Origin: CAMLDH01 sp966250375
Lineage (GTDB): Bacteria > Pseudomonadota > Gammaproteobacteria > Burkholderiales > Burkholderiaceae_D
Direction: 5' to 3'
Length of the DNA stretch: 50,627 nucleotides
NCBI GenBank assembly: GCA_966250375.1
Contig: CBINHE010000021.1
Location: forward strand, 1 to 50,627
Part shown: in pieces, positions 24,250-33,305 of the stretch
Layout: each line of letters opens with the position of its first letter
How positions within the stretch are numbered: the first letter of the stretch is position 1
Position numbers and translations under genes: made by a program
The notes under the pieces: model-generated
Told to the model about the DNA's origin: nothing
What the model saw: only the letters and a program-made list of their open reading frames with translations
Database searches by the model: none

Positions 24250-25293
24250 TCAGCCCGGAAAATTATCCGGCGTTTTTGCAGCAGCCCGGGCAGCCGCGTT
24301 GGAGATCACGTTGCGTTTGACCAGGTCAGTTAAATTCTGATCGAGCGTTTGCATACCGTACTGGGTGCCGGTCTGAATCGCCGAATACATTTGCGCGATT
24401 TTGGCTTCGCGAATCAAATTGCGGATCGCCGGTGTGCCGACCATGATTTCATGCGCCGCCACCCGGCCGCTGCCGTCCTTGGTTTTCAGCAGCGTTTGCG
24501 AAATTACCGCTTGCAGCGACTCCGACAGCATCGCGCGCACCATTTCTTTTTCCTCGCCAGGGAACACGTCGACGATACGGTCGATGGTCTTGGCTGCCGA
24601 CGAGGTATGCAGTGTGCCGAATACCAGGTGGCCGGTTTCTGCTGCGCTCAACGCCAGGCGAATGGTTTCCAGGTCGCGCAACTCACCGACCAGGATCACG
24701 TCGGGATCTTCGCGCAGAGCCGAGCGCAGCGCGTTGTTGAACGAGTGCGTATGCGGCCCCACTTCGCGCTGGTTGATCAGGCATTTCTTCGATTCATGGA
24801 CGAATTCGATCGGGTCTTCCACCGTCAATATGTGGCCGTAGTCGTTTTCGTTGATGTGGTTGACCATCGCCGCCAGCGTAGTCGATTTGCCGGAGCCGGT
24901 CGGGCCGGTTACCAGCACCAGACCGCGCGGCTTGCCGGCCAATTCGCCGAAAATCCTGGGGGCGTGCAATTGTTCCAGACTCAGGATCTTGGAGGGAATG
25001 GTCCGCATGACGGCTGCCGCTCCGCGGTCCTGATTGAACGCATTGACACGGAAACGCGCCAGACCGGGGATGGCGAATGAGAAGTCGCATTCGAGATTTT
25101 CTTCGTATGCTTTGCGCTGGCCATCGTTCATGATGTCGTAGATCATGCCGTGCACATCCTTGTGTTCCAGCGGCGGCAGATTGATACGGCGCACGTCGCC
25201 ATGGACGCGGATCATCGGCGGCAAGCCCGACGATAAATGCAAATCGGAGGCATTATTCTTGACCGAGAACGCAAGAAGTTCGGAAATGTCCAT
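24250..25293 (-). CDS. pilT: Type IV pilus retraction ATPase PilT
   Basis: Hexameric motor that depolymerises type IV pili, powering twitching motility and DNA uptake. 347 residues. MDISELLAFSVKNNASDLHLSSG and PPMIRVHGDVRRI form the N-terminal domain; Walker A is GPTGSGKST at 130-138; DVILVGELRDLETIRLAL is the Walker B region and TGHLVFGTLHTSSA the His box. The AIRNLIREAK and MYSAIQTG motifs near the C-terminus are characteristic of PilT. It is transcribed divergently from yggS across a 40-base gap, with AAGGA before the start. Confidence 0.97.
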   Translation of the reverse strand: MDISELLAFSVKNNASDLHLSSGLPPMIRVHGDVRRINLPPLEHKDVHGMIYDIMNDGQRKAYEENLECDFSFAIPGLARFRVNAFNQDRGAAAVMRTIPSKILSLEQLHAPRIFGELAGKPRGLVLVTGPTGSGKSTTLAAMVNHINENDYGHILTVEDPIEFVHESKKCLINQREVGPHTHSFNNALRSALREDPDVILVGELRDLETIRLALSAAETGHLVFGTLHTSSAAKTIDRIVDVFPGEEKEMVRAMLSESLQAVISQTLLKTKDGSGRVAAHEIMVGTPAIRNLIREAKIAQMYSAIQTGTQYGMQTLDQNLTDLVKRNVISNAAARAAAKTPDNFPG

Positions 25294-25333
25294 TTATAAT
25301 CCTTGAGCTTGCCCAACAAAAAGTTTTTTGATT

Positions 25334-26038
25334 ATGTCCACAATCCCCCAGAACTTGCAAGCCGTGCATGAGCACATCGCAGCCGCCGCGCACGCCGTGT
25401 CGCGCAACCCGCAGGAAGTACGCCTGCTGGCAGTATCCAAGACCTTCGGGATGGATGCCGTGATCGAGGCGGCACAAGCCGGCCAAATGGCGTTTGGTGA
25501 AAATTATCTGCAAGAAGCGCTGGACAAGATGACGGCAGTACATGCCGCGCGCCCCGATTTGTTGCTGGAATGGCATTTCATAGGGCCGATTCAGAGCAAC
25601 AAGACGCGACCGATTGCCGAACATTTCGATTGGGTGCATTCGATCGAGCGCGAAAAAATCGCACAGCGCTTGTCCGAGCAGAGGCCGGCCCATCTGCCGC
25701 CGTTGAATGTCTGTTTGCAAATCAATACCAGCGGCGAGGCCAGCAAAAGCGGTGTCGCGTCACAAGATGCCGCGCATCTGGCACATGCGATCGCCAAGCT
25801 GCCGCGCCTGCGGTTGCGCGGACTGATGGCGGTGCCGGAGCCGGCCGACGAATTCGAAAAGCAGTGCGCGCCGTTCCGGCAACTGCGCGTATTGTTGGAG
25901 GAACTGCGGGCACAGGGGCTCGCATTGGACACACTGTCGATGGGCATGTCGGCCGATATGGCGGCGGCAATTGCTGAAGGCGCGACCATTGTTCGTGTCG
26001 GAAGCGCAATTTTTGGACACCGAAATTATGCAAAATGA
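25334..26038 (+). CDS. yggS: YggS/PROSC family pyridoxal-phosphate homeostasis protein
   Basis: PLP-binding protein of the alanine-racemase-like barrel fold that keeps vitamin B6 and amino-acid pools balanced; no catalysis is established. From the ATG at 25334 it has 234 residues. The PLP lysine is in RLLAVSKTFG, and FGENYLQEA, WHFIGPIQSNK, QINTSGEASKSG and LSMGMSADM are family motifs. The end overlaps the start of proC by 11 bases, so translation is probably coupled; this pairing is common in bacteria. A TTG at 25328 is not needed as start. Confidence 0.96.
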   Translation: MSTIPQNLQAVHEHIAAAAHAVSRNPQEVRLLAVSKTFGMDAVIEAAQAGQMAFGENYLQEALDKMTAVHAARPDLLLEWHFIGPIQSNKTRPIAEHFDWVHSIEREKIAQRLSEQRPAHLPPLNVCLQINTSGEASKSGVASQDAAHLAHAIAKLPRLRLRGLMAVPEPADEFEKQCAPFRQLRVLLEELRAQGLALDTLSMGMSADMAAAIAEGATIVRVGSAIFGHRNYAK

Positions 26039-26852
26039 ATTGAAAATCAGCTTTATCGGCGGCGGCAATATGGCGACCGCGTTAATTGGCGGCCTGGCCG
26101 GCAAACTCACCGCAGGCACCAACATTCACGTGGTCGATCTCAATGCCGATGCGCTGCAAAAGTTGCAGCAGCAGTTTGGCGTGACTACCGCACAGCAGAT
26201 TGGTGCCGAGATCGCGCGCAGCGATGTCATCGTGCTGGCGGTCAAGCCGCAGCAAATGAAAGACGTGGTGTTGCAACTGAAGTCGCATGTATCGACGCAA
26301 CTGGTGTTGTCGATTGCCGCCGGTATCCGCGCGATCGACTTGTCGCGCTGGCTGAACGGCCACACCGCGATCGTGCGCACCATGCCGAATACGCCGGCCT
26401 TGATCGGCAAAGGCATTACCGGTATGGCGGCGATGGACGGCGTGTCGGCGTCACAGCGCGATGCGGCGGACGCGATCATGCGCGCAGTCGGCGCCACGGT
26501 ATGGCTGAACGATGAAGCATTGATCGATCCGGTTACCGCAGTCTCCGGCAGCGGCCCGGCGTACGTGTTCTATTTCATTGAGGCGATGCAGCAGGCGGCG
26601 CAGGAAATGGGCTTGAGTGCAGAGCAGGGTACGCAACTCGCGATCGCCACTTTCGTCGGCGCATCGCAATTGGCAGCGCAGTCGTCCGAGCCGGTCTCCT
26701 TGTTGCGCGAGCGCGTGACCTCCAAGGGCGGTACGACCTATGCGGCATTGACCAGTATGGAGGAAAGCGGCATCAAGGATGCCATCTGTCGGGCACTGAA
26801 AGCGGCCGCCGCGCGTGGCAAGGAATTGGGCGAGGAGTTCGGGCGGGAGTGA
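26028..26852 (+). CDS. proC: Pyrroline-5-carboxylate reductase
   Basis: Last step of proline synthesis, NAD(P)H-dependent reduction of pyrroline-5-carboxylate. 274 residues from the ATG at 26028. The Rossmann motif is FIGGGNMATALIGGL, followed by VLAVKPQQM, RTMPNTPALIGKG and the active-site region AVSGSGPAYVFYFIEAM, with the C-terminal dimer domain VTSKGGTTYAAL. It begins inside yggS and ends convergent with the yqjK-like gene, with no obvious hairpin in the 119-base gap. Confidence 0.97.
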   Translation: MQNELKISFIGGGNMATALIGGLAGKLTAGTNIHVVDLNADALQKLQQQFGVTTAQQIGAEIARSDVIVLAVKPQQMKDVVLQLKSHVSTQLVLSIAAGIRAIDLSRWLNGHTAIVRTMPNTPALIGKGITGMAAMDGVSASQRDAADAIMRAVGATVWLNDEALIDPVTAVSGSGPAYVFYFIEAMQQAAQEMGLSAEQGTQLAIATFVGASQLAAQSSEPVSLLRERVTSKGGTTYAALTSMEESGIKDAICRALKAAAARGKELGEEFGRE

Positions 26853-26971
26853 CGCACTTCGGCGTCTGCACCTTCGGCATTTTTCGCGAATTAATGGTGG
26901 GGGCCACACATCGGTGCATCACCGAACGTTTCAGCGCGCAGAACGCGCCCTGCCGTCCTCGGCAATCTGCT

Positions 26972-27274
26972 CTAATGGCGCGCCCGCAGAAGCTGCACTA
27001 ACGGCGCGACCGTACGCAACGTCCGCAGCGCGGTAGCGCTTCCATGAAAGATCGCCGATAGGCGCCGTGGCTTGATTGCGATGATGGCGACCACCAGCCC
27101 GACGATCCAACCCGGATGCCGCCTGATGCGGCCAAGGATGCCGAGCGCGCTATCCAGTGCAGAGGCCGTGTGTGACAAAGAGCGCGTGTGCATCGCCATC
27201 GCGCTTCGTTGCGCCTCGCAGCGGGCAATCAATTCCTGCCGGCGGCGAGCGAGTTGTTCCGCCTTTATTTGCAT
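26972..27274 (-). CDS. YqjK-like small membrane protein
   Basis: 100 residues. An N-terminal basic helix (MQIKAEQLARRRQELIARCE) is followed by one hydrophobic segment (about 54-70, WIVGLVVAIIAI) and a basic C-terminal half. This matches the YqjK-like family, found next to YqjD and YqjE homologues in proteobacteria and of unknown function. It is the last gene of the three-gene set, 15 bases after the YqjE-like gene. Confidence 0.75.
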   Translation of the reverse strand: MQIKAEQLARRRQELIARCEAQRSAMAMHTRSLSHTASALDSALGILGRIRRHPGWIVGLVVAIIAIKPRRLSAIFHGSATALRTLRTVAPLVQLLRARH

Positions 27275-27289
27275 ATCGTTTGTCCGTCG

Positions 27290-27655
27290 CTATCGCGATA
27301 CCTTCAAGGTGTCGATATCACGGGATAACGCAGTGAGCGTGTGCATCAACAGTCGGGGTTTGTGGCGCAAGCGGTAACGCAATCTCCAGCCGACCAATGC
27401 GCCGATGCCCGCGAATAGCGCGATCAGCGTTGTGATGACGCCGATCCGGTGGGTGTCCCAATAAACGGCGACGATGAGCAAAATCGCCAGCAGAATCGCG
27501 ACGCCGACGCAAAACACCGCCGTCAGCGAATACAGCAGAAAAGAAAAATAGCGGAGCGCTTCTTCTTCGACTTCGATCGCCGCCAGTTCCGCGCGGGTCT
27601 GGAGCGTCGCAACGAAGGTCGCTGCCAGCCGCGTTACCGATTCGGCTATTGCCAT
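27290..27655 (-). CDS. YqjE-like (DUF1469) inner-membrane protein
   Basis: 121 residues with an amphipathic N-terminal helix and two long hydrophobic helices (about 38-65 and 71-92, YSLTAVFCVGVAILLAILL and GVITTLIALFAGIGALVGW), followed by a basic tail. This is the layout of the phage-holin-superfamily III / YqjE family. It begins three bases after the stop of the DUF883 gene, so the two are surely co-expressed. Function unknown; related genes in enterobacteria respond to stress and stationary phase. Confidence 0.85.
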   Translation of the reverse strand: MAIAESVTRLAATFVATLQTRAELAAIEVEEEALRYFSFLLYSLTAVFCVGVAILLAILLIVAVYWDTHRIGVITTLIALFAGIGALVGWRLRYRLRHKPRLLMHTLTALSRDIDTLKVSR

Positions 27656-27658
27656 CGC

Positions 27659-27979
27659 TTATCTACGTCCAAGCAAAAGACCCGCCATCAAGCCGACGAA
27701 TGCGACGACACTGACCGATTGCCACGGATGTTCTTGAACATATTTGTCTGTTTTATACGCAGCATCCTTGGTTCGGTTTACCAGGGAGTCTTCAATTGTC
27801 GCCAATCCCGTCTTTGCCGATTTCAGTGTCGATTCAAAGCGCGCTCTCGCCGATTGATACCCTTCGTCAACTTGTTGACCGGTATTTTTTTTCAGCAGTT
27901 CTTCCGCGTCCTTGATGACGGCTTTCAAATTGTCGACCAGTTTGTCGCGTGTTTCGCCGCCTTGTGTTGTTGTGTCCAT
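27659..27979 (-). CDS. DUF883 (ElaB/YqjD-like) membrane-anchored protein
   Basis: 106 residues from the start at 27979 (MDTTTQGGETRDKLV). A long charged helix covers most of the protein (KAVIKDAEELLKKNTGQQVD and further), and a C-terminal membrane anchor ends in the typical glycine-leucine-arginine motif (VAFVGLMAGLLLGRR). In E. coli, ElaB and YqjD are tail-anchored proteins that bind ribosomes in stationary phase; the same role here is inferred from family. A longer frame upstream to 28177 has no family support. First gene of the trio. Confidence 0.88.
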   Translation of the reverse strand: MDTTTQGGETRDKLVDNLKAVIKDAEELLKKNTGQQVDEGYQSARARFESTLKSAKTGLATIEDSLVNRTKDAAYKTDKYVQEHPWQSVSVVAFVGLMAGLLLGRR

Positions 27980-28100
27980 AGCCCGTTCCGTCAACGTTGT
28001 TGAAATTCCAGAAATCAGTGTAAGCACGGAAGGGGAGGGCATTTTGCGCGGAATCAAACTCTGTCTGCTGCGCGTGACGACCGCGTCGCATGACGGGAGG

Positions 28101-28955
28101 TTATCGCAGCGCGTAGTCGAGCGCAATGCCGGCGAAAATCGCGGCGCCCAGCCAATTGTTATGACGGAATGCCGCAAAGCAGCGCATGCGGTCGCGGTCG
28201 CGGATCAGCGTGTAGTGATAGATCGCGCAAGCCGCGGCGGCCAGCAAGCCTGCGGCAAACCAGAGCCGCAAACCGTACTGCCAACCGACCACGAGGATCA
28301 GCGCAAACGCCAGCGTATAGCACAGCATGACGGCCGGTACATCAAAGCGCCCGAAGGTGATGGCCGATGTCTTGATGCCGATCTTCAGATCGTCGTCGCG
28401 ATCGACCATCGCGTATTCGGTGTCGTAGGCGACCGCCCAGAAAATATTCGCCAGCAGCAGCAGCCACGCTGCCGCCGGCACCACGCCTTGTACTGCTGCA
28501 AACGCCATCGGAATGCCGAAGCCGAATGCGATGCCGAGATAGGCTTGGGGTATCGCAAAAAAACGCTTGAAATACGGATAACTGGCCGCGATCAATACGG
28601 CGGCGACCGACAATTGTTTGGTCAGTGCGTTAAGCGGCAGGATCAGCGCGAACGAGATCAACGCCAGCACGGCGGCCATCATTACCGCTTCCCATGCTGC
28701 AATTTTGCCGCTGGTGAGCGGGCGCTCCGCAGTGCGTTTCACATGCTTGTCGAAGTCGCGATCGGCAAAGTCGTTGATCGCGCAGCCGGCCGAGCGCATC
28801 AGTGCGGTGCCGACGCAGAAAATCGCCACCAGCGTCCAATCCGGCTTGCCAACTGACGCTAGCCACAACGCATTCAAGGTGGGCCAAAGCAGCAGCAGGA
28901 TGCCGATCGGTTTATCGAGGCGAATCAGGCGAACATAGAGTTGGAGTCGGTTCAT
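28101..28955 (-). CDS. ubiA: 4-hydroxybenzoate octaprenyltransferase
   Basis: Integral membrane prenyltransferase that attaches the polyprenyl tail to 4-hydroxybenzoate in ubiquinone synthesis. 284 residues with about eight or nine hydrophobic helices. The two Mg-diphosphate-binding motifs are visible: NDFADRDFDKHVKRTAERPL and the second, YDTEYAMVDRDDDLKIGIKTSA (two overlapping Asp clusters). It follows oxyR by 34 bases on the same strand. The isoprenoid precursor pathway begins with dxs at the left end of the window, though far from this gene. Confidence 0.97.
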   Translation of the reverse strand: MNRLQLYVRLIRLDKPIGILLLLWPTLNALWLASVGKPDWTLVAIFCVGTALMRSAGCAINDFADRDFDKHVKRTAERPLTSGKIAAWEAVMMAAVLALISFALILPLNALTKQLSVAAVLIAASYPYFKRFFAIPQAYLGIAFGFGIPMAFAAVQGVVPAAAWLLLLANIFWAVAYDTEYAMVDRDDDLKIGIKTSAITFGRFDVPAVMLCYTLAFALILVVGWQYGLRLWFAAGLLAAAACAIYHYTLIRDRDRMRCFAAFRHNNWLGAAIFAGIALDYALR

Positions 28956-28989
28956 GAAAGCGGTTCTTTGTTTTGCTGGAAGCTCTACG

Positions 28990-29937
28990 TTAGCCCTCTA
29001 TCGCTGCCACATCCGGCAACATCGTTACGCCGCGCAAATCGCACGCCAGTACTGCCTCGCGTACCGCTTCAATCGCGGCGCGTCGTGTAAAGCTCTTGCG
29101 CCATGCAATGACGACACGCCGGGCCGGGACAGGCGCTGCAAACGGCACATAGCGCAGCATGCCGTCTTTCGCCTGCATGTCGGGGACCGAGGCTTGCGGC
29201 AACACGGTAATGCCGATGCCGGATGCGACCATATGCCGGATCGTCTCCAGCGAAGAACCTTCAAAGGTGCGCGCAATACCGTCGCCGCTGGTCGAAAAGC
29301 GCGACATCTCGGGACAGACTTCCAGCACTTGATCGCGGAAACAATGGCCGTTACCGAGCAGAAGCATGGTTTCCGATTTCAACTCATGCGCCGGAATGCT
29401 GGCGCGATTCGCCCACGGGTGATGCTTGGGCAAGGTGACGACGAAAGGCTCGTCGTATAACGGTTGCGCCATCAAGCCATGGTCTGCAAAAGGCAAGGCT
29501 ATGATGGCCGCATCGAGTTCGCCCTGGCGCAGTGATTCGAGCAAGCGCACGGTGAAGTTTTCCTGCAGCACCAGCGGCATTTGAGGCACTTGTTCGATCA
29601 TCGTTTTGACCAGCGGCGGCAGCAGATACGGCGCGACCGTGTAAATGATGCCAAGACGGAAAGAGCCGGCCAGCGGGTCCTTGTTTTGCTTTGCGATTTC
29701 CTTGATCGCGGCGGTTTGTTCCAGTACGCGTTCTGCTTGCGCGACGATTTGCGCGCCCAGCGGCGTCATCGAAATTTCGGTGCCGCCACGCTCGAAAATC
29801 ACGACGCCAAGCTCGTCTTCCAGTTTCTTGATTGCGACCGACAAGGTCGGTTGCGCGACAAAGCATGCTTCCGCAGCATGGCCAAAATGCTTTTGTCGCG
29901 CGACGGCGACGACGTATTTGAGTTCAGTGAGTGTCAT
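28990..29937 (-). CDS. oxyR: Hydrogen-peroxide-sensing LysR-type regulator OxyR
   Basis: LysR-family activator of peroxide-defence genes. 315 residues: N-terminal winged helix-turn-helix (MTLTELKYVVAVARQKHFGHAAEACFV in two helices; QPTLSVAIKKLE is the recognition helix), then a periplasmic-binding-protein-like sensor domain. The redox cysteines are in GHCFRDQVLEVC at positions 199 and 208, the same numbers as in E. coli OxyR. It lies between recG (33 bases upstream) and ubiA, so it seems co-transcribed rather than divergent from a peroxidase gene. Possible targets in the window, such as the peroxiredoxin and the glutathione peroxidase, are only suggestions. Confidence 0.96.
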   Translation of the reverse strand: MTLTELKYVVAVARQKHFGHAAEACFVAQPTLSVAIKKLEDELGVVIFERGGTEISMTPLGAQIVAQAERVLEQTAAIKEIAKQNKDPLAGSFRLGIIYTVAPYLLPPLVKTMIEQVPQMPLVLQENFTVRLLESLRQGELDAAIIALPFADHGLMAQPLYDEPFVVTLPKHHPWANRASIPAHELKSETMLLLGNGHCFRDQVLEVCPEMSRFSTSGDGIARTFEGSSLETIRHMVASGIGITVLPQASVPDMQAKDGMLRYVPFAAPVPARRVVIAWRKSFTRRAAIEAVREAVLACDLRGVTMLPDVAAIEG

Positions 29938-29970
29938 GCCGGTATCTTCTCATATGCGAGCAAGTCATTT

Positions 29971-32076
29971 TTACACCTTCAAAAAATCTTCGCGTGCGCC
30001 CAGCCAGCGCGCCAAATGTGCTTCGACCGTAGCCGGATCGTCGCACAACAAGACTTGCGCCACGTTGCGCGCTTTCTCGACCAGCCATTGATCCATTTCG
30101 AGATCGGCAAAGCGCAGCATTGCCTGCCCTGACTGACGGGCGCCGAGGAATTCGCCCGGACCGCGAATTTCCAGATCCTTGCGCGCGATTTCAAAACCGT
30201 CGGTGGTTTCGCGCATGATCGCCAGCCGTTGTTTCGCCACCCAGCCTAATGGGCTTTGATACAGCAGCAGGCATACGCTGGCGGCGGAACCGCGTCCGAC
30301 GCGGCCGCGCAACTGATGCAATTGCGACAAACCGAAACGCTCCGCGTGCTCAATCACCATCAATGACGCATTCGGCACATCGACCCCCACCTCGATCACG
30401 GTGGTGGCTACCAGCACATGGATTTCGCCGCGCGTGAACGCGTCCATCACGCTTTGTTTTTCCGCCGGTTTCAATCGTCCATGCACCAGCCCGACATGCA
30501 GACCCGGCAGCGCTGCGGCCAAGGTCGCGTGGGTATCGGTCGCGGTTTGCAGTTGCAGCGCTTCGGATTCTTCAATCAACGGACAGACCCAATACACCTG
30601 GCGGCCATCGAGTGCCGCCGCATGCACTCGTTCGATCACTTCATCGCGCCGGTTCTGGTCGATGATGCGCGTGACAATCGGCGTGCGGCCCGGCGGCAGT
30701 TCGTCGATCACCGATACTTCGAGGTCGGCATAATAGGTCATCGCCAGCGTGCGCGGGATCGGCGTGGCCGACATCATCAATTGATGCGGCACCGTGCCCA
30801 CCGTGTCGACCGCGGATGTTGCATCCAGCCCCTTGTTGCGCAACGCGAGCCGCTGGCCGACGCCGAAGCGGTGTTGCTCATCGACGATTACCAGGCCCAG
30901 TTTGGCAAACTGCACCGCATCCTGAATCACCGCATGAGTGCCGATCACCAGCTGCGCTTGCCCCGATTCGATGACTGCTTGCGCGTCGGCTTTTTCTTTC
31001 TTCTTCAAGCTGCCGGTCAGCCACGCGACCTTGACGCCGAGCGGCTCCATCCACATCGCGATCTTGCGGAAATGTTGCTCCGCCAGGATTTCGGTCGGCG
31101 CCATCAGCACTGACTGATAGCCGCTGTCGATCGCCTGCGCTGCCGCCAGTGCTGCGACCACGGTCTTGCCGCTGCCGACATCGCCCTGCAGCAAGCGCTG
31201 CATCGGAAACGAGGCGCTGATGTCCGCCCGGATTTCGGTCAATACGCGCTGCTGTGCTGCTGTCAATTGAAAAGGAAGCGCGCGCAAAAAATCCTGTGAA
31301 AGCGAGCCGATCACCGGCAGCGCAGCGGCGCCCTTGGCCCGGCGCGCCACTTGCGCACGCTTCAACGACAATTGTTGCGCCAGCAATTCATCGAATTTCA
31401 TGCGTATCCATGCCGGATGCGAGCGTTCCGACAGAGAGTATTCATCGATGTCCGGCGGCGGATTATGCAATAGCCGCACCGCCGGTTCGAACGCCGATAA
31501 CTCGAGCGACGCGCGTAGTGGTTCAGCCAAGGTGTCGTGCCACTGCACCCGCGTCATCGCATCCGCAATGGCCTTGCGCAGCATCGGTTGCGACAGTCCT
31601 TCACCTGCCGGATACACCGGTGTCAGCGCGGCCGGCAGCGGTGCACCTTCCAGGATCACCTTGTAAGACGGATGCACCATCTCTGCGCCGAAAAAGCCAT
31701 GCCGCACCTCGCCGCGCGCACGCACGCGGGTGCCTTCGGCCAATTGCTTGGTCTGGCTGCCGTAGAAATTCAGAAAGCGCATCACCAATTGGCTAGAGTC
31801 GTCGGCAATGGTCACGATCAATTGTCGACGCGGTCGGTACTGGATTTCGCAGGATGTGACGACGCCTTCCACCTGCGCCGGATTGCCCGCCATGAAACCG
31901 GCTTCGCGGATTGGCACGACCTGCGTTTCATCCTCGTAGCGCAGGGGCAAATGCAGCACCAGATCCATGTCCGAGCGCAGGCCAAGCCGGGCGAGCTTGT
32001 CCTCGATCTTGTTCGCGCGCGGTGACGCGCTTTTGGCGGTGGCTGCGGACTTTTGCTTCGGTGCGGGCATATCCAT
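29971..32076 (-). CDS. recG: ATP-dependent DNA helicase RecG
   Basis: Branch-migrating helicase that regresses stalled replication forks and processes R-loops and Holliday junctions. 701 residues from the ATG at base 32076 (MDMPAPKQK), near the usual ~690; a longer frame to 32130 is not supported. Visible: the wedge/OB domain (VEGVVTSCEI, RFLNFYG), Walker A in QGDVGSGKTVVA, the DEQH box VIVDEQHRFGVGQR, MSATPIPRTLA, VYWVCPLIEESE, and the C-terminal QLRGRVGRG motif. First gene of recG-oxyR-ubiA; divergent from queA across 146 bases. Confidence 0.97.
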   Translation of the reverse strand: MDMPAPKQKSAATAKSASPRANKIEDKLARLGLRSDMDLVLHLPLRYEDETQVVPIREAGFMAGNPAQVEGVVTSCEIQYRPRRQLIVTIADDSSQLVMRFLNFYGSQTKQLAEGTRVRARGEVRHGFFGAEMVHPSYKVILEGAPLPAALTPVYPAGEGLSQPMLRKAIADAMTRVQWHDTLAEPLRASLELSAFEPAVRLLHNPPPDIDEYSLSERSHPAWIRMKFDELLAQQLSLKRAQVARRAKGAAALPVIGSLSQDFLRALPFQLTAAQQRVLTEIRADISASFPMQRLLQGDVGSGKTVVAALAAAQAIDSGYQSVLMAPTEILAEQHFRKIAMWMEPLGVKVAWLTGSLKKKEKADAQAVIESGQAQLVIGTHAVIQDAVQFAKLGLVIVDEQHRFGVGQRLALRNKGLDATSAVDTVGTVPHQLMMSATPIPRTLAMTYYADLEVSVIDELPPGRTPIVTRIIDQNRRDEVIERVHAAALDGRQVYWVCPLIEESEALQLQTATDTHATLAAALPGLHVGLVHGRLKPAEKQSVMDAFTRGEIHVLVATTVIEVGVDVPNASLMVIEHAERFGLSQLHQLRGRVGRGSAASVCLLLYQSPLGWVAKQRLAIMRETTDGFEIARKDLEIRGPGEFLGARQSGQAMLRFADLEMDQWLVEKARNVAQVLLCDDPATVEAHLARWLGAREDFLKV

Positions 32077-32222
32077 GGGTAAAGTGGGCAGCAGGGCGTA
32101 AAATAGCGGGTTTGTTAATCGCAAGGGCACGCAAACGCATGCCTGTCATTGTAGAGCCAAAGGCCACATTGACAAACTGAACACGATAGCAGTTCTTCGC
32201 ACGCTCCGATACCACTCCGCCC

Positions 32223-33251
32223 ATGTATTCACTGTCCGATTTTGATTTTGATTTGCCGCAAGAATTGATTGCACAATTACCGCTGTCCGAGCGCAGTGCA
32301 TCGCGCTTGTTGCATGTCGATGGCGACGCGTGCATCGACCGCGCATTCGCCGATATCGTGTCGCTGCTACATCCGGGCGATCTGCTGGTTTTCAATGACA
32401 CGCGCGTATTGAAGGCACGATTTTTCGGCGTCAAGGAAACCGGCGGCAAGGTTGAAGTGTTAATTGAGCGCGTGATCGACAACCGCACCGTGCATGCGCA
32501 GGTCCGCGCGTCAAAGTCGCCACCGCCCGGCACCGCGATTCGGCTAGCCGACGCCTTCGATGTGATCGTGGGCGAACGGGTCGGCGAGTTTTATACCTTG
32601 CAGTTTCCCGCCGATGTATTTGACCTGATCGAAACGCATGGCCGCTTGCCGCTGCCGCCGTATATCGAGCACACGGCCGACGCATTCGACGAACAGCGCT
32701 ATCAAACCGTGTATGCGAAAGCGCCGGGCGCGGTCGCCGCACCGACTGCCGGCCTGCATTTCGACCAGGCGCTGCTGGACAAGCTGCACGCCAAGGGCAT
32801 CCAATTCGCGTACGTCACGCTGCATGTCGGGGCCGGGACTTTCCAGCCGGTGCGTACCGAGAATCTGGCCGAGCACAAGATGCATAGCGAGTGGTACACC
32901 ATCGACCAACAGACGGTGGATGCGGTGCGCGCCGCGAAAGCCGCCGGACGTAACGTGGTGGCGGTCGGCACCACCAGTCTGCGCGCGCTCGAATCGGCGT
33001 CGCAATCGGACGAATTGCAGGCGGGCAGCGCCGACACGCGGCTGTTCATCACGCCCGGCTATGCATTCAAGACTGTCGATCGCCTGGTGACCAATTTCCA
33101 TTTGCCGAAATCGACCCTGTTGATGCTGGTGTCCGCATTCGCGGGATACGCGCACATCCGTACGGCCTATCAGCACGCAATTGCCCAACGCTATCGTTTT
33201 TTCAGCTATGGTGATGCGATGCTCCTTTCAAATAAAAATGCAAAAGGGTAG
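32223..33251 (+). CDS. queA: S-adenosylmethionine:tRNA ribosyltransferase-isomerase
   Basis: Converts preQ1 in the anticodon wobble position of GUN tRNAs to epoxyqueuosine, using the ribosyl group of SAM. 342 residues. Family landmarks: SLSDFDFDLPQELIAQ at the start, LVFNDTRVLKARFFG, GRLPLPPYI, YAKAPGAVAAPTAGLHF, and TLHVGAGTFQPV, plus TNFHLPKSTLLMLV near the end. It precedes tgt by 54 bases, the standard queA-tgt pairing, so the two steps of queuosine insertion are made from one transcript. No Shine-Dalgarno is obvious before the ATG. Confidence 0.97.
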   Translation: MYSLSDFDFDLPQELIAQLPLSERSASRLLHVDGDACIDRAFADIVSLLHPGDLLVFNDTRVLKARFFGVKETGGKVEVLIERVIDNRTVHAQVRASKSPPPGTAIRLADAFDVIVGERVGEFYTLQFPADVFDLIETHGRLPLPPYIEHTADAFDEQRYQTVYAKAPGAVAAPTAGLHFDQALLDKLHAKGIQFAYVTLHVGAGTFQPVRTENLAEHKMHSEWYTIDQQTVDAVRAAKAAGRNVVAVGTTSLRALESASQSDELQAGSADTRLFITPGYAFKTVDRLVTNFHLPKSTLLMLVSAFAGYAHIRTAYQHAIAQRYRFFSYGDAMLLSNKNAKG

Positions 33252-33305
33252 GGGATGGCGGCGCCAAAAGCGTACCGAATCGCTGATTAAAAAACGCAGA
33301 GAAAA

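Noticed and set aside
27980..28177. Extended N-terminus of the DUF883 protein
   Set aside because: The additional 66 residues lack family similarity and the start at 27979 gives the normal 106-residue protein.
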